Source of the DNA: CAZEGI01 sp964512105
GTDB lineage: Archaea; Altiarchaeota; Altiarchaeia; IMC4; CAZEGI01
DNA: 6,092 nucleotides
Reading direction: 5' to 3'
NCBI GenBank assembly: GCA_964512105.1
Contig: CAZEGI010000040.1
Location: 1-6,092 of the forward strand
Part shown: positions 1 through 5,084 of the stretch, in pieces
Position numbering within the stretch: position 1 is the first letter of the stretch
How the letters are laid out: each line of letters starts with the position of its first letter
Notes under the pieces: generated by a model
Database searches by the model: none
Told to the model about the DNA's origin: nothing
Seen by the model: the letters and a program-made list of their open reading frames with translations, nothing else
Position numbers and translations under genes: made by a program

Positions 1-827
1 ATCACACGTTTATCAAGCCCCCCCTCTTTTACCAATCTCTTTATCCTTTCTTCACAATCCCCTCCTCCAACAATCAGAAGCGTTACGTCGTATTTTGCTA
101 TTTCTTTCATGGCTAAAATCACATCCTCCAAATCGTGAGCGTGCCCTATGTTCCCAGTATACACTAGTTGTCTTTTCTTGGTGATCAGATAGGGACAAAA
201 CATATCCGTGTCAACGCCATTTTGAATGATAGCAATCTTATTCCCTTCAATTTTGTATGTTAACACTATCGCCTCCTTAAGTCGTCGTGTTACTACCGAT
301 ATCCTATCCGCCTTTGAATAACAAACTTTTTCAAAGCCCCTCGTTAATTTTTCGAATAAGCCCCCTTTTTTCAAAAAACCAAATTCAACCACTCTATCGA
401 CAAATAGGTCCCTAACATCTACAATCCATTTTTTCCGGAACAAGCGCTTTGAAATCAGGCCGGAAAAGAAGGGAAAAGGAGACGGTCCGCCAGAAGTAAT
501 AATTACCTCAAAATTATGATGAACAAGGACCCACAACACGGCACTAAAGGTAAAGGTTAAATAATACCATGATCTCTCCAACGGACCGGGGTTTCTTGAC
601 CTCGGTTGCCATGCCCACAGGCGTATAACCTTTACCCCGTTTGTATACTCCGTCGTTTTCAGTCTCCATGTTCTCTTAAAACTTCCAAATGGGGATGTTG
701 GGTGTGGAGCTAAAACCGTAACCTCAAATCCCGCCTTCTCGAGGTTCATAGCAATATCGTATGTCCTGTACGACCCGATTATTTCCGGCGGGAAATTATC
801 ACTAACTATCAAAATTTTTGGTTTCAT
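1..827 (-). CDS. GT4-family glycosyltransferase, C-terminus cut by window edge
   Basis: This reading frame is open from the ATG at 827 to the window edge and gives 275 codons without a stop. The protein begins MKPKILIVSDNFPPEIIGS, the N-terminal strand and glycine loop typical of GT-B (GT4) glycosyltransferases, followed by a Rossmann-like acceptor domain. A hydrophobic patch lies at about residues 88-103. VDVRDL (136-141) and ADRISVVT (173-180) match the interdomain region of WbuB-like GT4 enzymes. NGVDTDMF (203-210) and VYTGNIG (222-228) mark the start of the nucleotide-sugar-binding domain. The donor-binding E-x7-E region would lie beyond the edge, so completeness cannot be judged. It probably transfers a sugar from a nucleotide donor to a lipid-linked or surface glycan on the cytoplasmic face; donor and acceptor are not readable. 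It follows the GT2 gene by 46 bases on the same strand. No Shine-Dalgarno is seen before the ATG. Confidence 0.88.
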   Translation of the reverse strand, partial: MKPKILIVSDNFPPEIIGSYRTYDIAMNLEKAGFEVTVLAPHPTSPFGSFKRTWRLKTTEYTNGVKVIRLWAWQPRSRNPGPLERSWYYLTFTFSAVLWVLVHHNFEVIITSGGPSPFPFFSGLISKRLFRKKWIVDVRDLFVDRVVEFGFLKKGGLFEKLTRGFEKVCYSKADRISVVTRRLKEAIVLTYKIEGNKIAIIQNGVDTDMFCPYLITKKRQLVYTGNIGHAHDLEDVILAMKEIAKYDVTLLIVGGGDCEERIKRLVKEGGLDKRV

Positions 828-849
828 TTAGAAGTTTTCCCCAATCAGT

Positions 850-857
850 TATTATAC
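850..857 (-). promoter_or_regulatory. Possible TATA box for the GT4 gene
   Basis: On the minus strand this reads GTATAATA, centred about 26 bases upstream of the GT4 ATG. That spacing would give an essentially leaderless transcript, which would explain the lack of a Shine-Dalgarno. The gene could equally be read through from the GT2 gene. The resemblance to a bacterial -10 box is probably coincidental because no -35 partner is evident. Confidence 0.3.
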
Positions 858-873
858 CCCCAAATAACTAAAA

Positions 874-1572
874 TTAAAAAAGCCGGTCGGGCACAAACGA
901 TAGTGTAAACCTTAGGTATCTCCAGCCATCTTCAAAGGATTTCAATTTTGATTTCGTCATTGGGTCTCTTGGGTGATACGTTATCGGGGTTTCCATCATC
1001 CTTAAATTCGCCTTTATTGCGTTTATCGTAATTTCCGGCGTGAATTCCATTCCAGCACACGTTATATCCATCTTTTCTAATGCCTCTTTTGTAAATGCCT
1101 TAAATCCACAGTATACATCCGAGAATTTTGTGTGAAATATCAAATTAAAAATTTTTGTCAGTAAGGGATTTCCTACGTATCTATGCAACCAGGGCATTGC
1201 ATTAGGTAAAATTTTTCCTTTCAGTCGTGTTCCTGAAACAAAATCGCAATGATTATCGTTTAAAAGTTTTAAAAATTTCGGAATTTCTAAAAAGTCATAG
1301 GTGTTATCGGCATCTCCAATAATGATATACCCCCCCCCCGCCTCGCTGAACCCCCTCAAATAGGCACGTCCATACCCTTTTCTTGGTTCAAAAACAACCT
1401 TTGCCCCGGTTTCTCTTGCAACCCTAGGGGAATTATCGACGCTACCGTTATCAACAACAATAACTTCGCCATCGATGTCGTTTTCCTTAAAAATCTTCAA
1501 GCATTTCTTAATACAGACCCCCACGGTTTTCTCTTCATCCAGGCAGGGCATTACAACAGAAACTTCCGGCAT
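874..1572 (-). CDS. GT2 glycosyltransferase, dolichyl-phosphate-sugar-synthase-like, catalytic domain only
   Basis: The 232-residue protein is a GT-A fold, family 2 glycosyltransferase. It has the N-terminal VSVVMPCLDEE strand, VVDNGSVDNS (39-48) and the metal-binding DAD at 87-89 within GDADNTYDF. Further family signatures are SDVYCGFKAF (151-160), GMEFTPEI (174-181) and SKLKSFEDGWRYLRF (208-222). This pattern is typical of enzymes that load glucose or mannose onto a polyprenyl or dolichyl phosphate at the inner membrane face. Many relatives continue after the GWRYLRF...P..LF segment into C-terminal membrane helices; this protein stops there at PDRLF. The soluble catalytic domain looks complete. 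Start choice is supported by GGTGAT three bases upstream. The coding strand contains a run of ten G encoding part of EAGGGY just before the DAD motif. The donor sugar is not readable. Confidence 0.9.
   Translation of the reverse strand: MPEVSVVMPCLDEEKTVGVCIKKCLKIFKENDIDGEVIVVDNGSVDNSPRVARETGAKVVFEPRKGYGRAYLRGFSEAGGGYIIIGDADNTYDFLEIPKFLKLLNDNHCDFVSGTRLKGKILPNAMPWLHRYVGNPLLTKIFNLIFHTKFSDVYCGFKAFTKEALEKMDITCAGMEFTPEITINAIKANLRMMETPITYHPRDPMTKSKLKSFEDGWRYLRFTLSFVPDRLF
1330..1339. repeat. Ten-base C/G homopolymer inside the GT2 gene
   Basis: The plus strand has ten consecutive C, read as G10 in the GT2 coding strand, where it supplies the last base of an Ala codon and three Gly codons (residues 79-81). 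The frame is correct on both sides for a length of ten. It is the longest homopolymer I noticed in the window. A gain or loss of one base would remove the DAD motif and everything after it. Confidence 0.95.
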
Positions 1573-1575
1573 TTT

Positions 1576-1584
1576 ATCACCTTT
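1576..1584 (-). promoter_or_regulatory. Ribosome binding site of the GT2 gene
   Basis: On the minus strand this reads AAAGGTGAT, ending three bases before the GT2 ATG. It is complementary to the ATCACC of archaeal 16S rRNA 3' ends and fixes the start at 1572. Confidence 0.75.
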
Positions 1585-1634
1585 CTCTCGATTTTCGGGG
1601 TTAATTTTATTTCACTAAATACTAACAATTTATC

Positions 1635-1648
1635 AAATATAAACTTAC
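1635..1648 (-). promoter_or_regulatory. Probable BRE/TATA promoter of the glycosyltransferase pair
   Basis: On the minus strand this reads GTAAGTTTATATTT. Its TATA centre is near 1639, predicting transcription from about 1613 and a leader of about 40 bases that includes the GGTGAT ribosome binding site. The 11-base core GTAAGTTTATA recurs exactly upstream of gcvH (5008-5018). The GT2 gene can therefore be transcribed independently of the signal peptidase gene, although read-through is possible. Confidence 0.5.
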
Positions 1649-1670
1649 CCTATCCTCCCTCGTCAACTCC

Positions 1671-2393
1671 TTACACAAAACTCAAGAATATCTCTCTGAA
1701 TGCATAAATTATCGCATTGAACAGCAGCTTTACATAACCTATGTATGGCAGTCGAATCCACCCGCGTGCGGTGACGTCTGCATCCAGAACCGGAAGCGCG
1801 ATTCCCTTTATGGCACCGCTGTAGGTCGCGCACTGGTCTGTTCCGGGGTTGTTGTCGCCTTTCGTTATGAAGAACCTGAAATCCGCGGTTTCCGGAACGT
1901 CCGTGTAAACACACGTTCCACCTTTCTCGCAGTCCTTCACGTATCCTATTGATTTTTGGATGTCGTCTTCCGTGACGCAGTCAAGGGTGCCGGTGGTGTT
2001 TTTTATCTTCCAGTCTTCAATCTCAATGATTCCAACAACCCGGTGTATTATCGGCTCGTCGTTGGTTTGCAAATGTAAAAAATCCCGCTTGTATATTATG
2101 ACATCACCGAGTTTTACATCAGGGGACCTAACAACAATCATGTCCCCCCTGAAAAATCCACCGAGAAGCGGAAAGCCCTCCATGGCGGACTCATTTATCC
2201 CATGCTCGTTCAGCCAGAACCGCCAGCTGTTGTCGCCCTCGTGGTGCTCCATGCTTCCGGAGGTTACGACCACCAGCGGGACGAGCATGTGCGCCCCAAG
2301 TAGAAGCCTGAGAACGATGAGGATAACCCCTACAGTCACCACAACCTCGACGAAATCCCTTACCCACTGTTCCAAAGTTTTCTTTATATCCAT
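1671..2393 (-). CDS. sec11: Archaeal type I signal peptidase (S26B, Sec11-like)
   Basis: This membrane protease removes signal peptides from Sec- or Tat-exported proteins on the outer membrane face. The 240-residue protein has an N-terminal membrane helix at about 14-44 leading into SGSM (45-48), whose Ser47 is the predicted nucleophile. RGDMIVV (82-88) and GDVIIY (96-101) form the conserved core strands. IIHRVVGI (115-122) carries His117, which replaces the bacterial catalytic lysine in the archaeal/ER type. ITKGDNNPGTDQ (176-187) is the conserved Asp box (Asp180, Asp186). A hydrophobic stretch at about 217-239 is probably a C-terminal membrane helix. Two insertions are unusual: about 32 residues between SGSM and RGD, and about 45 residues between the His and Asp boxes, the latter holding three of four cysteines (139, 155, 161, with 188 beyond). 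No Shine-Dalgarno precedes the ATG, and a TATA-like box about 23 bases upstream suggests a leaderless or very short-leader mRNA. Confidence 0.93.
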   Translation of the reverse strand: MDIKKTLEQWVRDFVEVVVTVGVILIVLRLLLGAHMLVPLVVVTSGSMEHHEGDNSWRFWLNEHGINESAMEGFPLLGGFFRGDMIVVRSPDVKLGDVIIYKRDFLHLQTNDEPIIHRVVGIIEIEDWKIKNTTGTLDCVTEDDIQKSIGYVKDCEKGGTCVYTDVPETADFRFFITKGDNNPGTDQCATYSGAIKGIALPVLDADVTARGWIRLPYIGYVKLLFNAIIYAFREIFLSFV

Positions 2394-2444
2394 TCTGCCT
2401 TATAGGAAGTTTAATATATCTCATATCAATAATAAAAGTGTAGA
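2394..2444. promoter_or_regulatory. Divergent promoter region between the signal peptidase and DUF116 genes
   Basis: Only 51 bases separate two divergent ATGs. The plus strand has GGAAGTTTAATATAT (2405-2419). TTTAATAT is a TATA-like box about 30 bases before the DUF116 ATG, and the same AT-rich element read on the minus strand (ATATATTAA) lies about 23 bases before the signal peptidase ATG. Neither gene has a clear Shine-Dalgarno, so both transcripts are probably leaderless or nearly so. A second minus-strand candidate, TTTTATTAT at about 2431-2439, could serve the signal peptidase instead. Confidence 0.5.
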
Positions 2445-3077
2445 ATGTTTTCGTACGAATTTATAGGCAGGCTGGTTGTGTTTGCGCTGATTGCAGTTCT
2501 GGCACTCCTGCTGATTGCGCTCCCCCCGATGTACCTGATATCCAGAAAAAAAGGCATGTTCCTTCCGTCACTCGTCCTGTTCGTTGTTGATTCCCTAAAT
2601 CTCCCGGCAAAAAAATTCGTATCCATGCTTGGCGGGAATCCGGAGATGGTTGACCGCGTGGGTATAGAAATCCGGAACATGATGTTCCGGGACAAATTCA
2701 GGAAGATTCCATACGGCGAGCGCTTGATAATACTGCCGCAGTGTTTGAGGCATGTGGACTGTCCGGCCAAGATAAGCCCCGTCGAGGGTATCAAATGTTT
2801 AAAATGCGGAAGATGCAAGATAGCCAAAATAGCGGAAAAAGCGACAGTGCTCGGATACAAGGGTTTTTACATCGTGCCGGGCGGAAGTTTTGCAGCGCGC
2901 GTAGTCAAGCGCATAAAACCGAAAGCGGTGTTCGGGGTCGCATGCCCGCACGAGCTGAACTGGGCGATGCTGGAGTCGTCGGACAGGGCGATTCCACCGC
3001 AGGGCATAATCCTGCTCAGGACCGGATGCGTCAACACGGACGTTGACCTTGAGGAGGTTCTGGAGCAGATTGAATGA
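2445..3077 (+). CDS. DUF116 family protein, membrane-anchored, cysteine-rich
   Basis: The 210-residue protein matches the DUF116 family, whose function is not established to my knowledge. An N-terminal hydrophobic helix at about 9-33 followed by SRKK suggests an anchor with the soluble part in the cytoplasm. The conserved core is LPQCLRHVDCPA (97-108), GIKCLKCGRC (115-124), IVPGGS (143-148), FGVACPHEL (163-171) and QGIILLRTGCVNTDVD (186-201). The seven cysteines (100, 106, 118, 121, 124, 167, 195) all lie in the core; C118-x2-C121-x2-C124 plus the others suggests binding of metal or an iron-sulfur cluster (inference). Length is normal for the family. The gene reads away from the signal peptidase gene and ends 29 bases before thyA. 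The start is the first ATG after a TATA-like box and fits leaderless translation. Confidence 0.9.
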   Translation: MFSYEFIGRLVVFALIAVLALLLIALPPMYLISRKKGMFLPSLVLFVVDSLNLPAKKFVSMLGGNPEMVDRVGIEIRNMMFRDKFRKIPYGERLIILPQCLRHVDCPAKISPVEGIKCLKCGRCKIAKIAEKATVLGYKGFYIVPGGSFAARVVKRIKPKAVFGVACPHELNWAMLESSDRAIPPQGIILLRTGCVNTDVDLEEVLEQIE

Positions 3078-3084
3078 TATATAT
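3077..3084 (+). promoter_or_regulatory. TATA box of the thyA gene
   Basis: ATATATAT begins at the stop codon of the DUF116 gene and is centred about 26 bases upstream of the thyA ATG. The spacing is that of a leaderless archaeal transcript, and no Shine-Dalgarno is visible before thyA. Confidence 0.5.
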
Positions 3085-3106
3085 GTAAATCCATATTACT
3101 ACAAAA

Positions 3107-3766
3107 ATGAAACACCTATACATACAGGCGGTTGACCTGCCGCTTGCGTGGTATTCCGTTCTTGAGGCGCTTTACGAGCAGGGCGAAGAGTTCGTGATCG
3201 AGCGCGGCTCCGAGCTGACAAAAACGAAGAAGCTTTCCCTCACGGTTCAGGTCGAGCATCCGGAATCAAGGCCGTTGCTACATGAGAAGGCCCCTTACAG
3301 CATGGATTATGTTGAGGAGTATGCGGGAAATTATCTGTTTCTCGACACAAAACCGGGCGACGAATCATACACATATGGGGAAAGAATGCGCAAACCGGTC
3401 GACCAGATTCAGCGCGTTATTGACCGCTACAAGGAGTACAAGGGCGACCGGCAGAACACGATTGTCATACGGCGCCCTGAAGATTTGAACATAAATGACC
3501 CGCCGTGTTTAACCGTCCTTGACACGGAGATTTCCGACAACCGGCTGAACTGGGTCGTTTACTTCCGCTCGTGGGACGGCTATGCGGGATTTCCCGCAAA
3601 CCTTGCGGGCCTGCAGATACTTATCGAATATATGGCAAACGAAATCGGCGTTGAAACCGGAACATTAATCGCGCACAGCAAGAACATCCACCTCTACCAG
3701 CGGACGTGGGAGCTGGTACACGACATTTTGTACGAAAAATCCGGATTAAAAACAGTAAAGAAATAA
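3107..3766 (+). CDS. thyA: Archaeal-type thymidylate synthase
   Basis: The 219-residue protein aligns by motif with ThyA, which methylates dUMP to dTMP using a methylene-pterin cofactor in the cytoplasm. YTYGERMRKPVDQIQRVID (88-106) corresponds to the E. coli VYG.QWR...IDQI segment. DPPCL (131-135) holds the nucleophile Cys134 (E. coli Cys146). FRSWDGYAGFPANLAGL (153-169) matches RSCDVFLGLPFNI and gives the dUMP-binding Arg154, Ser155, Asp157 and Asn165. IHLYQ (194-198) matches the HLY motif (His195, Tyr197). The residue after the nucleophile is Leu rather than the His of bacterial enzymes, and the protein is about 45 residues shorter than E. coli ThyA. Both features agree with the archaeal branch represented in methanogens, where the cofactor may be a modified folate. 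It sits between DUF116 and the Trx-CcdA gene and ends six bases before the latter, so those two are probably co-transcribed. Confidence 0.88.
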   Translation: MKHLYIQAVDLPLAWYSVLEALYEQGEEFVIERGSELTKTKKLSLTVQVEHPESRPLLHEKAPYSMDYVEEYAGNYLFLDTKPGDESYTYGERMRKPVDQIQRVIDRYKEYKGDRQNTIVIRRPEDLNINDPPCLTVLDTEISDNRLNWVVYFRSWDGYAGFPANLAGLQILIEYMANEIGVETGTLIAHSKNIHLYQRTWELVHDILYEKSGLKTVKK

Positions 3767-3772
3767 ATACTG

Positions 3773-5011
3773 ATGCTAATTACTAAACTCAAAATGAAAA
3801 TACTGCCGATTTTTTTCATTATCCTGATTGCAACAAATGCTCTGGCATTCGGGGAAACGTGCCCGGAAACATCGCCGACGTGCGCTGTCGAAACCGCCCT
3901 GGCATGCCCGGTAAATCAAACCGCCGGGGCAGAGAAGCCGTGCGTAACTTACGGCACGGGCTTCTGCAACGGCACAGTCAACGTGCTTTTCTTCTACCAG
4001 ACCGGATGCCTGCACTGCGAGGTTGTCGAGTATTTTTTGAAGGACCTTGAATCACGGTGCAACAATCTCAAAATCATACGGCTGGAGGTCGGTTCCGACG
4101 AAAATAACAGGGATGTTTTTTTGAAATACACGCAAGAACGCGGGCTTAAAACCGTTACACCCATTGTCGTTGTAGGTAACACATCCCTCGTCGGTGAAAA
4201 GGAGATGAAGGATAATATCGAAGGGATCGTTAAGGAATGCTCTGAGGAATGCCATCCATGCATTGCCATAAACGGGACATACATCGAATCCGAGCCACCA
4301 GAAGGTGGCGTGCTGTCTCTGGTCGCGGTGGTTTCAACGGGATTCATCGACGGCGTGAATCCGTGCGCATTTGCGGTGATGATATTTTTTGTATCCTATC
4401 TAACCGCAGTCGGAAGATCAAAGCGGACGATTCTACTTTCAGGAATGGCGTATATAACCGCCGTATTCTTCACTTACCTCGGACTTGGTATCGGGGTAAT
4501 GGGCGCCATTCGAACGCTTAACATACAGCAGTATCTCCCAATACCTGTCGCCCTGTTTACACTCCTCGTCGGTTTTTTATCACTCTATGATGCATACACC
4601 TCCCGGAAAAAACCAAGTGACATGGCCATAAAGATGCCTTCGAAACTTAGGGGATTAGTCAACAAGGTCATACGCGAAAACGTCAGGTCGAGATACATTA
4701 TCGGAGTTTCAGTACTCCTCGGAGTCTTGGTAGCGTCATTCGAGCTTCCGTGCACCGGTGAAGTATATTTACCGATACTGAGCATACTCAGCCACAAGGG
4801 CGTTTTGGTGGCATTGCCGTTCCTCGCGGTGTACAACTTCATGTTCGTTCTTCCGCTCTTCGGGCTGTTCGCCTTGATATACCAAGGAACAGACTCGCAA
4901 CGGGTTGCACAGTTTGTCATGAGGCATACGCCGCTCATGAAGCTGCTTGTGGGTATCTTACTCATACTGCTGGCATTTTACCTGCTCTGGGTGAATAAAC
5001 TTACTCCGTAA
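3773..5011 (+). CDS. Secreted thioredoxin domain fused to CcdA/DsbD-type membrane thiol transporter
   Basis: The 412-residue protein probably carries reducing power from cytoplasmic thioredoxin across the membrane to external thiols. A signal peptide covers about 1-25, with a plausible cleavage site after ALA (23-25). A cysteine-rich segment follows (Cys30, 37, 45, 57, 65). A thioredoxin-like domain spans about 67-155, with CLHC at 79-82 and the cis-proline at TVTP (127-130). A second CxxC, CHPC (160-163), lies just before the membrane part. About six hydrophobic segments follow (about 181-213, 218-244, 256-273, 307-325, 343-370, 388-408). NPCAF (197-201) and ELPCTGEVYLP (324-334) carry the intramembrane cysteine pair (Cys198, Cys327) diagnostic of CcdA/DsbD. 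The start could also be the internal ATG at 3794 (Met8), which gives a more ordinary MKILP signal peptide; neither has a Shine-Dalgarno. The six-base gap from thyA suggests a shared transcript. The client proteins are unknown. Confidence 0.9.
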   Translation: MLITKLKMKILPIFFIILIATNALAFGETCPETSPTCAVETALACPVNQTAGAEKPCVTYGTGFCNGTVNVLFFYQTGCLHCEVVEYFLKDLESRCNNLKIIRLEVGSDENNRDVFLKYTQERGLKTVTPIVVVGNTSLVGEKEMKDNIEGIVKECSEECHPCIAINGTYIESEPPEGGVLSLVAVVSTGFIDGVNPCAFAVMIFFVSYLTAVGRSKRTILLSGMAYITAVFFTYLGLGIGVMGAIRTLNIQQYLPIPVALFTLLVGFLSLYDAYTSRKKPSDMAIKMPSKLRGLVNKVIRENVRSRYIIGVSVLLGVLVASFELPCTGEVYLPILSILSHKGVLVALPFLAVYNFMFVLPLFGLFALIYQGTDSQRVAQFVMRHTPLMKLLVGILLILLAFYLLWVNKLTP

Positions 5012-5018
5012 GTTTATA
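5008..5018 (+). promoter_or_regulatory. Probable BRE/TATA promoter of the gcvH-scpB pair
   Basis: GTAAGTTTATA overlaps the stop codon of the preceding gene. With the TATA centre near 5015, transcription would begin near 5041, giving a leader of about 43 bases that contains the GGTGA ribosome binding site. The same 11 bases occur upstream of the glycosyltransferase pair on the other strand. The AT-rich stretch at 5044-5072 offers alternative TATA-like sequences, but a start from those would leave little or no room for the ribosome binding site. Confidence 0.5.
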
Positions 5019-5019
5019 C

Positions 5020-5040
5020 TCGCATAGATTATCTATGCGA
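5020..5040. promoter_or_regulatory. Perfect inverted repeat, candidate operator upstream of gcvH
   Basis: The left arm TCGCATAGAT (5020-5029) and right arm ATCTATGCGA (5031-5040) are exact reverse complements around a single central T (5030). It lies immediately downstream of the TATA-like box and ends at the predicted transcription start, the usual position of an operator for a dimeric archaeal repressor. The one-base spacer is too short for a stable RNA hairpin loop without opening several pairs, and no T-run follows, so a terminator is less likely. The binding protein is unknown. Confidence 0.6.
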
Positions 5041-5075
5041 TGAATCAATTAATTTAACTTAAATAATAATTAACC

Positions 5076-5080
5076 GGTGA
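5076..5080 (+). promoter_or_regulatory. Ribosome binding site of gcvH
   Basis: GGTGA four bases upstream of the ATG at 5085 matches the archaeal 16S rRNA 3' end and fixes this start. Confidence 0.7.
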
Positions 5081-5084
5081 AAAA

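Noticed and set aside
18..24. C7 run in the GT4 gene as a second phase-variable tract
   Set aside because: Seven bases (two Gly codons on the coding strand) is short and unremarkable; no independent reason to call it a switch.
848..858. Bacterial -10 box (TATAAT on the minus strand)
   Set aside because: No -35 element is seen, the gene content is archaeal, and the position fits an archaeal TATA box.
828..880. Frameshift at the T6 run truncating the GT2 gene
   Set aside because: Reading the next frame past the run gives only a few residues before another stop, with no hydrophobic helix, so the missing membrane domain is not hidden there.
1960..2466. Plus-strand open frame of 168 codons opposite the signal peptidase gene
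   Set aside because: It is antisense to a gene with clear catalytic motifs, has low-complexity Ser/Thr-rich composition and no family resemblance.
2426..2860. Minus-strand open frame of 144 codons opposite DUF116
   Set aside because: It overlaps a confident DUF116 gene and the divergent promoter, and is explained as a shadow.
4585..4965. Minus-strand open frame of 126 codons opposite the CcdA domain
   Set aside because: It lies entirely within a well-supported gene on the other strand and shows no recognisable motif.
5020..5040. Intrinsic terminator after the Trx-CcdA gene
   Set aside because: The inverted repeat has a one-base spacer, is not GC-rich in the stem and is not followed by a T-run; its place after a TATA box fits an operator better.
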